DNA of 64,000 bases from Blasia pusilla (taxonomy: Eukaryota > Marchantiophyta > Marchantiopsida > Blasiales). The stretch covers positions 26,908,001-26,972,000 of the forward strand of contig CM114271.1 of the NCBI GenBank assembly GCA_050084515.1, in the 5' to 3' direction. Shown here one piece after another: positions 1-19,968 of this stretch. Made by a program: the position numbers and the translations under genes. The notes beneath the pieces are model-generated. The model was given only the letters and a program-made list of their open reading frames with translations. It did not search any database and was not told where the DNA came from. The first letter of the stretch is position 1. Every line of letters starts with the position of its first letter.

Positions 1-84
1 GTACTAGTTGAACTTAGTACGTGAATGGTGTAAATTAGTGGGATTCTGGTGTTCTGATATAAGCTTGTGCTTATTGTCTTTCAG

Positions 85-3065
85 GAAGATATGAAACCAC
101 CAACAAAAAAAATCACTCGTGTGTTTGTGGCCAGGATTCCTCCCAGTGTTTCTGATGATATGTTTCGCAGGTAGTATGCTACTTCATGTTAAGATCTTGT
201 TGTCTCCATCATTCTCGAAATGCTTATTGTTCAGAAACGAGCAAACCATTCCGAAAGGGATGCAATCACTCAAGCTGTCAAGTGTCACGTACAGTGTGGT
301 GAGCAGTGCTGTCTTGCATGGTGTGTGTGGATTCAATCCTACTTTGGATCGTGTAGGCATCTCAGGGCCCCTCATTGCTCAATATGTTCACATCTTCTCT
401 TGCTTTGTTCTCTAGCTATTTCGAGAAGTATGGAACACTCATTGATGCGTACATGCCTAAGGTAAGCTTCAAACTTGTCCCATACCTCAACGATACAGAA
501 AGTTGGCATTTGATGAAGTTAAATAGATGTGTAAGTTTTTAATCTTTCTTACCACTTCTTTACCATAATGGGAAGTTGGTGAAAAGAAATTGCCGATGAT
601 AGGGTCCTCTTGATGATATCAGGATCAGATCACAAAGGCTCACAGGGGCATTGGATTTGTCACCTACGAGCACCCAGGTATGAATTATCTTGTAGAGATC
701 GGGCTGTATGTAGTTATTAGAAGGTCCAAGCATTTATCAAACATCAATTGAAGTTGCATGTTGTGAAGTCATTCAGTTCATTAACCTGTGAAATGGTTAC
801 AGGGACATAGCCGGTCGCATAATTTAAAGCAAATCTTGTCATTCTCTCACATCTTATTCCTTCGGATTTATGGGGCACCACGCCCTAAATGAGAGTTACC
901 CTCTGAGTGTTGGAGGACCATAAAGTGGACACTACTTTTTCATACTTAATTAGCCCTGAACCTGTGAAATGGGAACAGGGACACAGCTGGTCACATAATT
1001 TTAAAGGGGATCTTGTCATTTTCTCAAATCTTATTCCTTGGGATTTATGGGACACCCTAAATGAGACCTACCCTCTTAGTGCTAGAGGACCATAAAGTGG
1101 ACTATTTTTTTGTACTTCATTAGTCCTGAAGCAACTGATCTCAAGACTTCTTGAAAAGTTCACAAGATCTCACCAATTCATCCTACAGAATCGGTGGACA
1201 AGCTTATGAGTGAATCTCATGAACTTGCGGGTTCTACAATTGCTGTGGATCGAGCGACACCAAAGGTGAAATATGTTTTGAAGGTTTCCTAAGGCTGATT
1301 GTAGCCTTTCTAATTCGTTTTCTTTTGCCATCCCCTGATTGATGATGGTTCCTTTCTAGTGTTTTGACTTTGGAATAATTCACTTGTGGGGTTGAATGGA
1401 GGACAAGTAATTATTTGCTGGGTGCCTTGCATCATTTTCTATTGAAATAATATATCTCTTTTGGACATTTGACTCAACATCATTGGCATCCACCAAAATT
1501 CTCATTGCATGGCATCTCAAGTAATGTGAGTTGCTTTATGGAGCAATAGCCGAGTGAAGGGTCGTATCTCCCTTTACCGGATGGGAAGACTTACTGAAGT
1601 CATTCCAACTAATTACTTGCAGGAGGAAACTGCCAAACCATGGGGGAAAGCATTTCAAAATCCTTATGGTGCATATGGTGTCTACACCAACGCTGCCGCT
1701 AGATTTGGAGCATTTGGTGGAGCATTCTTTCCTGGGTACGACTATTCGGGAGCAGGCCTTGGGACTGACTTAGGTGGAGCAGGTATGCAGAACCCATTTG
1801 GTGCAAATGCTTGGCCTCCACCACCGGCGCCTGGTATGATGGCACCAACCATGGGTGTACCAGGGGGCAGTCCCGGTCCTAACTACTCTACACCTGCTGC
1901 TCCTGCCCAGTCGGTAGCACCATCGAAAGGACTAGGTACCCGGATTTTTGTGGGACGACTTCCGCCAGAAGCCACAGCTGAGGACTTGCGACGCTACTTC
2001 AACAATTTTGGTCGCATATTAGATGTGTACGTACCCAAGGTGAAATACTCAAAACCATTTTCTCCTTGCTTGTAATTGTGACATATTTTAGTGAAGTTGT
2101 GCTTCAGACTCCTGGTATGCCAATGTGAAAGAAGAAATTCATTACTTTTTGCTTGTGCTCTCATGCAGGATGCAAAAAAACAGTCACACAGGGGTTTCGG
2201 CTTTGTAACCTTTTCTGATGAAGGTGCTGCTGAACGTGTTGCTCTCCGGACACACGAGCTTCTTGGTCATCAGGTCTGACTTCTAGGTCCCTTAGATGTG
2301 AGCTTTGTTTGTCCAGATAAGGAGTGGCTATCCAGGAGTGGCCCAAGTTGCGTTATGTCCCCAATGCCCGGGGGTTTAAATTCCATGTTTCACATAGGCA
2401 ATCGCTTAAAGAATTCATGTCGATCTTACTGTAGTCTGTCAAGTTTCTGTTCCAAGAACTTTAGGGTTCCTGATCGTATGGCCTCCCTCTGCAGATTGCG
2501 GTAGATAGAGCAGCTCCACAAGATGGTGGTGGTCATGGTGGAAATCCTGCAACTGGGGCAAATGCAGCAGGGTCCCAATCTGGAGGTGCTGGAGGACCTA
2601 TGAGAGGAAACTTGAATTCAGTACCATCATCAGGTTATGGGAGTTTACCTGGCAGTCTAGACTACCATAATGCGGTAAGAAAATAAGCTCAAACAATTCA
2701 TATCTTTTTGTTTGTTTTTATTGTGGGTTTTGCGATTGTTAGGAATTGAAGCAGGAGTGTGTTGACTTTCTGTGGTGTGAGCAAGCCTTGGATACATTTC
2801 TTAGTTGCCACTAGGGCGGTGAGGTAGTGATAGGGTTTCTTAAATTCATCTGCAGTCGGGTTCAAGAAGCACCTAAGTTTGCTCCTAGTCAATTTGTGCC
2901 TGGGTTCAAAGGAGAGTTTTCACGGGTTTGTTAAACTGACATTTTCCGATTTCTTTTGGTCAGTGGGGGGGCTATGGAAGTGCAGGTATGGTTTCAGCAG
3001 GGGATGGGACAGGAGCACCTGGGCATCGAGCATCCAGGATAGAGCCACGTTACAGGCCATACTAG
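85..3065 (+). CDS. RRM-type RNA-binding protein, 3' part of gene (At4g36960-like)
   Basis: Eight exons are visible: 85-170, 416-461, 623-677, 1189-1265, 1623-2039, 2169-2273, 2495-2674 and 2964-3065 (stop TAG 3063-3065). They join in frame with GT-AG introns to give 355 residues; the 5' exons lie off the left edge. Residues about 12-88 form one RRM (RNP2 VFVARI, RNP1 RGIGFVTY, ending in AVDRATPK). A Gly/Pro/Ala-rich linker beginning with the family motif YGAY follows. Residues about 194-272 form a second RRM (RNP2 IFVGRL, RNP1 RGFGFVTF). A Gly-rich tail ends in RYRPY. The order, linker and terminus match the plant hnRNP-like protein At4g36960, recalled from memory, which has a further N-terminal RRM. 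It probably binds RNA in the nucleus; its targets are unknown. A possible poly(A) signal AATAAA lies at 3363-3368. Confidence 0.9.
783..1131 (+). repeat. Tandem duplication inside an RRM-gene intron
   Basis: Two diverged copies of a unit of about 176 bp lie head to tail (783-958 and 959-about 1131). Each begins AACCTGTGAAATGG and each ends near a GGACCATAAAGTGGAC block. The duplication accounts for most of the 511-bp intron between 677 and 1189 and does not touch a splice site. Confidence 0.85.
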
Positions 3066-5261
3066 AATTTTCATGAACCTGCAGTGCGTAGGACGCTTAA
3101 ATTCACAGTTATTATGAATCGGAAGTGATTTTAGTGACAGGAACGCCTTGTCCAATATGATGCTCCTGTGAAAATTACTTGTGGAACTAGAATTTAAAGA
3201 GGTTATTCATGCCCTTGGTGTGAGGTTAACCTTCGAAGGAGAGGTAAGTAGGTACTCCGAGGGTAGTACTTCAAGTCTGAAGTAGGATGTTATCTCTTGG
3301 CAGTTATCAGACCGTGAATTCAAATGATGTATTCTGTCTATAGCAATGCAGTTATGTATTTAAATAAAATTGTCCCCTAAGGAGTCAGCACCTGCCCTTT
3401 CCATATTTCTCCCTTGAACTTTGGTCTGTGGCTCAATTGTATCTAATCGTGTGCATCCCACACCAGTATGCCGTATTATTGACATCAAAGGAGTGTTCAA
3501 GAGTGAAGACCCAGCTGTCTTCTTTCCTTTTTTCAGAACGGTGGTTTGTTGATATCTTAGCCATGTTTCACTGAGCATTGCAATGATATTCCTGTACAAT
3601 GCTCAGTGACATAGGCTAAAGTATCAATGAGCATCGCATGGAGACCGAGGTCTGGTGTGAGTGTAAGGGTGGCTGGATGTCCGAAGGAGGTCTGCATGTA
3701 CATGCTGCCGACATATGGATCTGACATAAGAACCTGTGTGCTTACATTGAAAATTGTCTTGATACACTGTTACATTAGATAATAGTCACAGTTTGTCTGG
3801 TAATACTTCAACCTCCCCATGATTTCGTTATTTAAAAAAGGTTTTCGACCCATTGCCAGGAATAAAACTAAAAATCGAAACTTATCGTTTTTTTGCTTAC
3901 ACGAGCAACACCTAAAACAGAGGGAGGCATCATGAATTGTCATGAAGAAATATGAAACGAAGAGTGAAATAAGAAACGATAGTGAACCCTGTAATAGACC
4001 TCACATAGAGAAGCTTTGATGTGAGACACAAATTGCCGGTGCGCAAGTAACAATGAGATTCTATTTATTGTCCACATGAAACCCAAGTTTTCGATAAGAA
4101 GGCGGGGACGATGCGCAAAGTCCTTTGGCATATCTCCAATTTCAATATTAAAGTGCCAGAAAGAATTTGATGGAAAGTTAAACCCACAACATACTCTTCC
4201 AATTCGATGACATTTTGGAACACTACGGAACACAATGGATGCTGGTTATACTTTGAGAATGCCAATGTTTATGCACGACAACTTGTAGTGTAGTATGCAA
4301 TGGTGGAAAGTTCAAAGGATTACTTGGAGAATGCCAATGTTTATGCATAACAACTCATAGTGTGATATGTAATGGTGAAAAGTTCAAAGGATGTTTAAAC
4401 TAGTGAGCAGCCTATGTCATGCATGGGAGTGAAGGGGCTAATCTTGTTGGCAGAATATTTTTTTTCTTGGAGCCCATAAAATGGAATTTTTTTTCTTGAT
4501 GTCCGTTTGAGGAGAAATATTTTCTTGCTGCCCGGTTGCCACATGTCAAGCAGAGAGATGTTTGCAAATCAAGAGAGCACTCTCCCACAATAAAGCAGAT
4601 TTTGTGGCAAAATAAGTGCGCGTACAAGTTTCTCCAAGAGACTACATCCAAAGAGAGGAAGACTCTTACAATTTTAAGCCAAGATGAATGTATTATCCCA
4701 TCTTTACATCATAGAGGGAGTGTTACGGTGAAGTGTGCAAGAGGTAGGTTTGCAGTTTTTTTAATTTCCTCCGTTACCTTCTCCTCAAGAATCAATTTCA
4801 GGAATGCTTGATCTTGTTACAACCTAGCAAGATATTCCTTTTCGTATTAGCTTGATTTTACAATAGTTTTTCCTTCTCCGTTGATGCCTACATAAGTTGT
4901 CTCTTAGATTCTTACTCTCAATTGGGTTCTTTTGATATTAAATCAATCATTTTTTCTTAAGTTCAATTTTTTCTTATCACTCTTAAAGTGATTTATGATC
5001 ATGAACTTACTTTTTTCTAACAATAATTTTCGCTATATGAATATGTTCTCGATGCATCCCACGCACTCCTATTATGGATGTCATCGTTATGTTCCTTTTA
5101 TTTATTTATTTTGGTTTACTATGTTCCATGTTGTCTTGGCAAACATCTTTATGCGTGATTCTCTTGCCATGGAGTTGGAAAATCCACCTCCTTGCTTATC
5201 TAGTTTTATACGCAATCCTTCAATCATGATCTCTTTCTCCCGTCCCCTCCTCAACATTTTC

Positions 5262-5495
5262 TTCATTACACTCTCTATATCTGTTCCCTATCCTCCTTTA
5301 TTTTTTTTCCATACCATCTTCCCATTTATCATAATCTCAATCTATTACTACCAAATGGTACTACTTTGCCATCCTTATACATCTCCTACAAACCCTTGCT
5401 CCGACTCTCCTGTTTTCTACCATAAACCACCCTCATCCTTCCTCAACTTACTTACTTGGGAAGTTATCCCCACATCATCTTCCATTATCATCTCA
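5262..5495 (+). repeat. Dispersed repeat, copy 1 (partner inverted at 29004-29270)
   Basis: This pyrimidine-rich stretch shows clear similarity to the reverse complement of 29004-29270. Both copies share the same succession of blocks: CATTA(C/T)ACTCT, TTCCCTAT, ATCATAATCTC, AAACCCTTGCT, TTTTCTAC, and near the end TATCCCCACA and TCTTCCAT. It has no coding motif or visible terminal structure; the family is unidentified. Confidence 0.6.
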
Positions 5496-5750
5496 TTTAT
5501 CTCCCTCTTCTCCCTCTTATAACCCCTCTCCTTCTACATCTATGCCAAAGGTTCATTTCATACATAAGAGTTTGCTCCTACTAAGATTAAAAAACCTAAG
5601 CAATATTTTTGATCCATCCATACCTTCAATCGGTAACCCCAATCGGTAACTCCTCCTTTGATTCATATACCATCTACTTAGATATAGTTGAGCCAAATTG
5701 ATCTATTTTGGTCTTTTCATCCTAACGAGGATCCTAGTCTCCCTCATCTT

Positions 5751-5835
5751 ATGTGAGTCATTACAATATGACTCACATAATACAAGTCTAAGAAAAAATC
5801 ATGTATTATGTGAGTCATATTGTAATGACTCACAT
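5751..5835. repeat. Perfect 33-bp inverted repeat (hairpin) with nested palindromes
   Basis: The arm 5751-5783 is the exact reverse complement of 5803-5835, separated by 19 bp. Each arm is itself an inverted repeat, ATGTGAGTCA facing TGACTCACAT around TTACAATA, so the locus holds four copies of a TGAGTCA-type core. It may be a small MITE, a short-RNA hairpin or a protein-binding palindrome; no target duplication was found. Confidence 0.9.
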
Positions 5836-8800
5836 TGATTCGTTACTACAAGAGTGTATTAATGTAATGGCATCTACTCATGCTTCAATAAGATAATTTG
5901 TTGAGGCATGACTCTCACTTTATTCCAAAACCTATGTGAGATATCACACTTCTACTCACACGATCCTCATGCAACAACCAATGCATGTGTGCCATAGCAA
6001 ATTGGACATCAATATTTTAAATCGGTTCTCTTGTTAGGTCCACCCTCATGGCATGCTCAAAAGAAAATATGACACCCAAGTATATGATGGTCTTGAGCTA
6101 TCTGTAGTAGACTGTCTCCACCCTAGGTTCACAAGCTAGACATGCTAACTTTGTTGAAATGTGTGAACTAGATGTGTATCCATACCTTGTGAAATCAAAA
6201 CTCACAGTTAGCTCATGATATGTTAAGTACCACTTAACAACTTGCATAATGCCTTGGGAGAGGAAGGGGGAGGTAACACCCAAACCTTGAATGATCAACC
6301 CTTGAATCACAAAACCTCTCTTCATAGCAAGCCAAGGTGGAGTGTTATATTTAACCAACTTAACTAGCCACACTCAATAAGATCATTATGTAAGACGGTA
6401 TGAAGACTACCCATCCTTGGCCTGGCTAAGCCCCAATTTTATGTTGCGAGGCTCTCCTTGACATTTGGGTATGTGATCTCCATATGTGAGTGGGATGAAG
6501 AGTCCACCACCAAGCACATAATACTATCTATTGACCAGTGACATCCATGTCTCACCATCAACTCTTCCAACATGTGCAACAATCGTGGAACCTTTCGAGG
6601 CACATCCCCTTGCATATCAACTTGATGTGGGAAAAAGTTAAGGATTTATGACCCATGCCCCGGATATAGTATTTGGTCGTGAGGGCGTGCATGCATAGTC
6701 TCATAGTCTAGTCCCATATGGCTCAACAGTTGTGAGGTGGCGGAATTGGAGTTGGAGGAAGTTTTTCTCTCTCGTATGAGTCTATTAAGCAATTGGAAAA
6801 ATCACTCTTGTAAGTTCAGAAGAAGCAAGAAGCTTGAGGGAGATGTCCGGGCACCGTGATACATGGAGATCCTTGATCCAAAGATCTCCACGTGGATCAA
6901 CCTTGACATTAGAGAACTGGCCGTAGAAGAAATCCTCCATGTAAACATCAAGGAACTAATCATTTGCCTCATGGGCATGCTTTTCATCACTCTCCTTCTT
7001 GTGATCCAATCTGCTATCAATGTTGATGAATCCTACCTCATCTTGGTATCCTCCTATGTTGCACCTTATTGGAGAGCTTGGATAATCCTTAAGAATCCTC
7101 TCAACCTTCAACTCCCCTTTTGAGGAAGACGAAACCAAATCTGCCACCATGAAAAGGCGCTCCAACTTGCAGTGCCTTCAAGATGGGGTAAGCCTCTATG
7201 CGTAGGTTGTAGACATATTGGAAAATGTTTCATATTTAGAGTTTAGGGAACCCCAAAGAGGAAAGAAGTAGAAATATTCGCAAACAAAAATGAAGGGGAA
7301 CATGTGCTTTATAACATATTTATGTGTAATAGATAAAATGATTTGCATGAGTCTTCACCATTTGTAACTAAAAAATATCTTCTCATTTATCTTTCTGGTT
7401 TTGGTAGTGATAGTAGAAATGTTATATCCATCCCGTTGCAAACTAAACTGCTCGTGTGGTCCCTCCTCGTACTTCCACATGGAATTTCCCTCAAAACTGT
7501 GACTCGATGAGTGAATGAACTTAACTATGTTAGCACATCGTACAAGATCATTGTCACATGGTGGATGAGGAACAAGGATCCATGATGTGATCATAGAGGC
7601 AAGAGCATCAATGACTCATACTTCAGGATATATCGCTGGACAAGACTCAAACATTATTGCATACCCTATATTCTTCTATACAAGCAACCTCTCGTCAATG
7701 AGTTGACATAGTTGTGTCGTGACTGATGAGGTGGTTTTGGTTTATGTGGTGATGTGATAGTTTTCAATCCTTCATGTTCTAACTTGGTGTGTCGAGCAAC
7801 ATGTACTAAGGGTTGATCAATGTGACAACAAGAATCAAGGAGCTAAATTGGGTAGTGAGATATGCAACCGATGGTTTTATCCCTTTTATAGTGGAAGTTT
7901 GGGGCCCTTACATGTGTCTTTCAATACTTCCTTGAAAACTTGTGCTCATCAATGTTTCGAGAATCATCCATTCATGTAATTCCTGCCTTCTTGTAGTCCT
8001 TCTCTTTTCGTCGTTACTAATTATTATCAACAATACATAAGGGTAGTAGTACAATACTACAATGTGCACAAGCATTTGTGGCAATTTTGTGCTTAACGTA
8101 TAAATGAATAGAAATGGTGGGTGATTGGACATCCCGTCGTCCGTTCATATTTGACCAACCAATCGTGTTTGTGTCAGATTTATTTCCAAATAATTAATTG
8201 AGTAGCTAGCTGATGGCCTCTGAGTTCTCAGTCGATTCACAATGCAAAGGCTACGAATGCAAGTTATTCCAATTATTCCCTCAACCGTAGGATGTGAATG
8301 GAGATGTGAACCAATTTAATAAAGACGTTTGGATTCACTCCGCTTTGGTTACCGCTTATGGATGTGATGTGTTAATATTTTTTTATTCCCGTACTAATAT
8401 TTTCTTTTCTCTATTCTCATTATGGTGTTAGTGTTTTTTATCACTTTATTCATTCCACTCCATTTTCTTTTTTCTTACTTTCTCCCATCCGTTGGTATCT
8501 TCCGTCCTATTTAATTTTCCTGACCATGGAACAAGTTAAAATCCAAAAACAAGGCCACTAATTGTTTTTGTTTAAAAATGAAAATATATGACAATACTTT
8601 AGAGAATTTTAGTTGTGGACCTGTCAAGAGGAAGGTATGTACTAGCACGAGGAATAAAAAAATTTAAAAATATATATTACCGGTCAACTTTACGAGGCAT
8701 ATGTGATAAGGAAGTAAATGAAACCGTACAACCACTGAAATGCCACCCTATGGAAACACGAAGAAAAAACTCGTGTTTGTTTATGAGAACATAAGTCAAA

Positions 8801-9000
8801 CAAGAAAGTCCCGTAACCGCAGCACGTGGCGGGCTTGGGACAAATTGCCTGTAAACTTCGGATCCCCCCATCAAACACACTGTTCCCGACAACTTTTAAA
8901 CTTTCAGGGAGTTTTAATTTTTTTTCAATATTATTAAAAGTTAATTGATTCTCTTGGGAGAGCTTTCGATGAATAAATTAAAAGAAAATTCAATCTCTAC

Positions 9001-10671
9001 TGGCTGATTTCATTTCACACCAAATGCCAAAAGAGCGAGCAGTGCCCGTACCCATCGCATCCATAAGCGACAACCCTTTTCCCTCCCTCCAGAGAGAATT
9101 TTCGTTATGGATTCGGAATCTCCCGTAAAATCCGCCGTTGTTGCTGTTTGCCACGGGCCTTACGCGATTCATGGAAATCTTTCCAGGTCAGCGCGGAACG
9201 GCATCCACTGGAGGGGCGGGGCGGGGGTATGACGAGTAGGCGTTCTTTCGTGGACAGGTGGAGAAGAAGCCAAGAATGCGCGTGAGTTTACGCTTCTCAA
9301 GAAAAGGATTTTTGTTTGATTTTAACTGCCCTGAAGTTGAGATACTGTGTTGTTATATCCTACAGCATCCATCGGGAGTCGTCGTGAGTGCTGAGACACC
9401 GTCGAGTCCTCGCTGACTTTCGTGTCCATCCCGGACTGACCGGTGTGGCCCGTCAGGGTATATCCAGGGATCGGGGCTCGTCAGTTTTCGACGGCATTAA
9501 GGACCGGGTCCCATGCAGAGAGGTCGACAGGATGTTTGTTGGAGACATTGTTAGGTCTTCGGTAAAATTCCCGCCCGAAATATAGAGGGCGCGAAATGGC
9601 GACCCTTTTACAACTATTTCCAACCGGCTCCCTGCAAGGTCGCGTAGACTTTCATTGCGACTTTGTAAGGAGCCGGTTTGCAATCTAGAATGCCGGTTCT
9701 ATACGCCCGTAGCCGGGGATTGAGGAACGTCTTTCGTCGAGCTTGTAGGTGGACACCATGTATATAACTACGTGGTGGTGCAATTCTATCGTTTATCAAA
9801 ATGGCACATCTAGCTCAGTTTTATATCAATGTGCGGCCTTTGCTCCGGGTGGAGAAGAGAGTAATTAACACATACGTGCATAGGACATGTGGATAGTCTA
9901 GATGGCCAGAAAAAAGCAACCAGCACTTATAGAGGCCCTAATGAGAAGTTTCCTCGTCGCATTTATGATAGTGTTGGTAGGGAGGAGGGGGTGTGTCTAG
10001 GTTAAGTATATGTTTGGTTTTTGTGGCTATATGATTGAAGCTAAGGTTAACATAAGCTGCATCTAAAACTCAAAATTTGTTTTTAATTCATTAATAATTT
10101 TGTTTTTGAGGAACATAACTTTAAAAAGTTCTCTTATGAAAAGAAATAGAGAATTCTATGATTGAAAAAAAAGTCTCAACGTGTACAACCAGTTCAAATT
10201 TTGAAAACCAAATTAAAAAATACAAAGTAATCTAAATAGATATAAGTAGATCAAGGTCCCCACCAAGTCCACACCTAAGTAAAGAATGAAATTTACTCTA
10301 TCTTTTGGCGTAGAGCATTATGATGTCTTGCAAGTGTTGGGAAGGCAACTAAGATACATACTACCATATTATGTTATAATTTATTAATTTGCAAACACCT
10401 CTTTACTTGTAAACGAGATAATAGGAAAATATTATCATAACACTAGAAAAATTTGATTACATATAACTTATCATGAATATTAAAATTTATTGACTTGTAA
10501 ACATCTATTCCCCACTTGGAAGCGGGAAAAAACTAAAAATATTAACAATTTTTGGGCATATGATTTTAGTATTTACTAAGAGGGAACCATCATTTATAGA
10601 CCATTTTGATATGCCATATTTAAACGGGTCTTTTATAGCGTATGTTTGGATGGAGCGACTATGCGCTCCAA
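9001..10671. other. Intergenic spacer, no recognisable gene
   Basis: A moderately GC-rich part (9000-9800) holds the hairpin at 9622-9678. It is followed by AT-rich DNA up to the LTR fragment. The open frames are short and unrelated to known families. Confidence 0.5.
9622..9678. repeat. 22-bp inverted repeat, short-loop hairpin
   Basis: The arms 9622-9643 and 9657-9678 differ at three positions. As RNA from the plus strand two of these become G:U pairs and one is C:A. The loop is 13 nt. The arm length resembles a small-RNA duplex, but the loop is short for a plant pri-miRNA and nothing shows transcription. Confidence 0.6.
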
Positions 10672-11085
10672 TCTCTCGCGCAGGTTACCAAGGGAAGGGC
10701 TATTTTTAGGGGAAGAGCCTTTCGGCTCTTCCCAACCCTATATAAGAGAGGAAGATGGCTTTCCTAAGCCATCTTTCTCATGTTGGACCGTTGGAGCACC
10801 TCCTTTGTATGTGTGTGAGCTAGGACTAGGTGCTAGCGTCCGAATTCCTTGATAGCACAGGGTGGACGAGGCTCGATATGCGGATGTAGATTGAGGAGTG
10901 GAGTTTTAGGCCGGGTGTACCATTTTTACTATTCTTTATTTTTGTTGTGTGATCTCCATGTATATGTATAAATTGATATTTGTATATGTGTGAATCGATC
11001 GACCCGTGTATGGGAAAGATCGATGTTGAGTGGTGTAGATATGACGAGCGATATATGATGTGTAACGATATGTTTGCGCACGACA
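10672..11085 (+). mobile_element. LTR fragment of retroelement family 1 (3' two thirds)
   Basis: The sequence matches the LTRs at 25054-25679 and 58899-59250. It contains the GCAGGTTAC block, a hairpin (GGGAAGAGCC...GGCTCTTCCC) immediately upstream of TATATAAG, and a second hairpin (AGATGGCTT...AAGCCATCT). It ends with the family terminus GCGCACGACA at 11085. The U3 start is missing, so this is a truncated solo LTR. No target duplication could be assessed. Confidence 0.85.
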
Positions 11086-12440
11086 TACTAGACAACAATA
11101 ACTTTTTCGCTTTCTCCTTATGATACTTATACTTTTGGTGCAAATTTGGTAGAGTGGATTCATAGGCAAGAGAATGAAAATTAAGCCGGGATGGTTTCTC
11201 CTTGTTCCCCTTTGATCATGGATGTGAATTGAACCTGGGATACGAATATAATTAAAACAAACTCACTCATCCGTACTCCCTTTGTGAATGGCTCGTTCTC
11301 GTTCTCCTCCGTGCTTTCCTTGCTCTCTTTACTCCTTATATCTCCGCATACTGTTGGTAAGGTAGGTACGGACGAAGTTTCCCCAACACCCAATTTTGGG
11401 CGTGAGTCACCTAGGTTGGTGACGGGGCTCGGCCTCACCTTCAAGTCCTGGAGCCGGAGATGGGCCGTTGAATTACTGCGACCCTTTGAGAGCCACTACG
11501 GCACACGTAGGAGGAGAGATGTGAATGGAGAGTTATGAGTAGAGTCCACGTGGATAAGTTAGAAGAGCCGAGCGGGAAACATCGGAGACTCGGACCATCC
11601 TATACACGGCGGGAGGCCCAAAAACGTACTCGAACATCGTCGGTGAGTCCGAAATCCTTGATATTAGCAAAAAACCGTCCGGAATATCCATTTGGTCGTA
11701 CAGCTAACTTCTAGGGGTCGTCGAAGTCGCGCTCCCTGGACCCTGCCCAGTCGCAACCCGCAGGTCGCCGCTGTTTTCGAGTTGTTATTCCCTCCTTGTT
11801 TGGCGGTTCCTTCTGGAAATGGGCGGTAGCAAAGGTTTCTAGCGGCGTGAATCCGGTTCAGGTCCCATTAACGTATGTGTGTCCCATCCGTCAGATCCGG
11901 GACCCATGAGGGTCCTGGCGACCTCACGGGTCCTTATTTATTTGGAGCGCGTAGGATCCTCGAGTTCGGGGTCGAGAGGACGCTACGCTTTCGGATTCTC
12001 GCAGATCGCTGTCCCCCCCCCCCCGTTGAGGGTAGATCGAGCGGCGCGTACATGTAGCGCACCGGACACCTGTCGCGGTGGGCGGTCTCGCATCGGTGCA
12101 GAGAACGCCACTGCGACTGGTGGCGAGTCTTACGTGGCAAAACTACGTCCAGAATCTAGACGGCAGCATTCATATCCATCGAGGCTCTGTCTTACGTGGC
12201 GCTGTGACACTCGGCGGCCCTGCGCCACCCGCGTCCTAAACGAAGACCGTTCCGGACTGGTCGCTTCGCCCGCTGGCCCGCTAGCGGCTTCCTGACACCT
12301 CACTCCTCCTTCCTTCCTTCCCGGTCGGTCCCTTCCCCTTGCCGCGGTCGATGTGAACACAACAACAGCACGAGCCTGCGAAAGTTCTCACGCTCGCTCG
12401 CTCCCTCGCTCTTCGGGGCGGACCGAATTTCTGGATTTGC
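11086..12440. other. Upstream flank of the glutathione reductase gene, GC-rich
   Basis: GC content rises sharply from about 11400 towards the gene, as expected of a promoter island. No TATA box could be placed with confidence. The stretch holds a dispersed repeat copy (11813-11935). Open frames here overlap on both strands, have no family resemblance and reflect GC-rich composition. Confidence 0.5.
11813..11935 (+). repeat. Dispersed repeat, copy 1 (partner inverted at 32131-32286)
   Basis: The copy shares, in order, GGAAAT(A/G)GG(C/T)GGTA, GGTCCCAT, ATCCGTC, GATC and GGGTCCTGGCGACCTC with the reverse complement of 32131-32286. It lies about 0.8 kb upstream of the glutathione reductase start. 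The family is unidentified. Confidence 0.6.
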
Positions 12441-12716
12441 TTGCGAAATCAATCGTTTTCTGAGCGGGGACGGCGAGAGGGGGTGCGAGGTCTGCTTCGC
12501 GGTCGAGAATTGGCTCACGCTGCCGCGGGACGTCGCATAAAATCGATTGTGGAGGCTTTTCTCGCCAAGTTGTGCGTCTCGTTGCTGTTGAAACGGACGA
12601 TTGGAGACGCCGTCAAGAGTGAGATTGGAGGCATCTTGGGACGGGAGTGGAGTCGTAGTTGGCGGGGGAGTTTCCAGGGCCACGGAAACGAGCGAGGAAG
12701 GAGCAATTGGAAGAAG
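12441..12716 (+). other. In-frame open stretch upstream of the glutathione reductase ATG
   Basis: The frame of exon 1 stays open for 92 codons upstream of the chosen start, back to an ATG at 12441. The stretch would be Arg/Ser-rich with a short hydrophobic patch (LAKLCVSLLL). It could be a 5' UTR that happens to be open, or an N-terminal targeting extension used by some transcripts. The sequence alone cannot decide. Confidence 0.4.

Positions 12717-19968
<7,252 letters not shown>

Larger units (their letters stand above)
3066..9000. other. Intergenic spacer, no recognisable gene
   Basis: After the 3' flank of the RRM gene the sequence is AT-rich. The open frames in it are short or compositionally biased: the 175-codon frame at 4995-5522 is a pyrimidine-rich stretch matching a dispersed repeat. 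No protein family could be recognised. The stretch 6800-7600 has several overlapping short frames on the minus strand that could be a decayed transposon gene, but no motif supports this. A perfect inverted repeat at 5751-5835 is listed separately. Confidence 0.6.

Noticed and set aside
4995-5522. 175-codon open frame
   Set aside because: Pyrimidine-rich composition explains the hydrophobic translation; the homologous repeat copy at 29004-29270 does not conserve the frame.
6802-7594. Minus-strand short frames that might be a decayed transposase
   Set aside because: No catalytic motif, terminal repeat or target duplication could be found.
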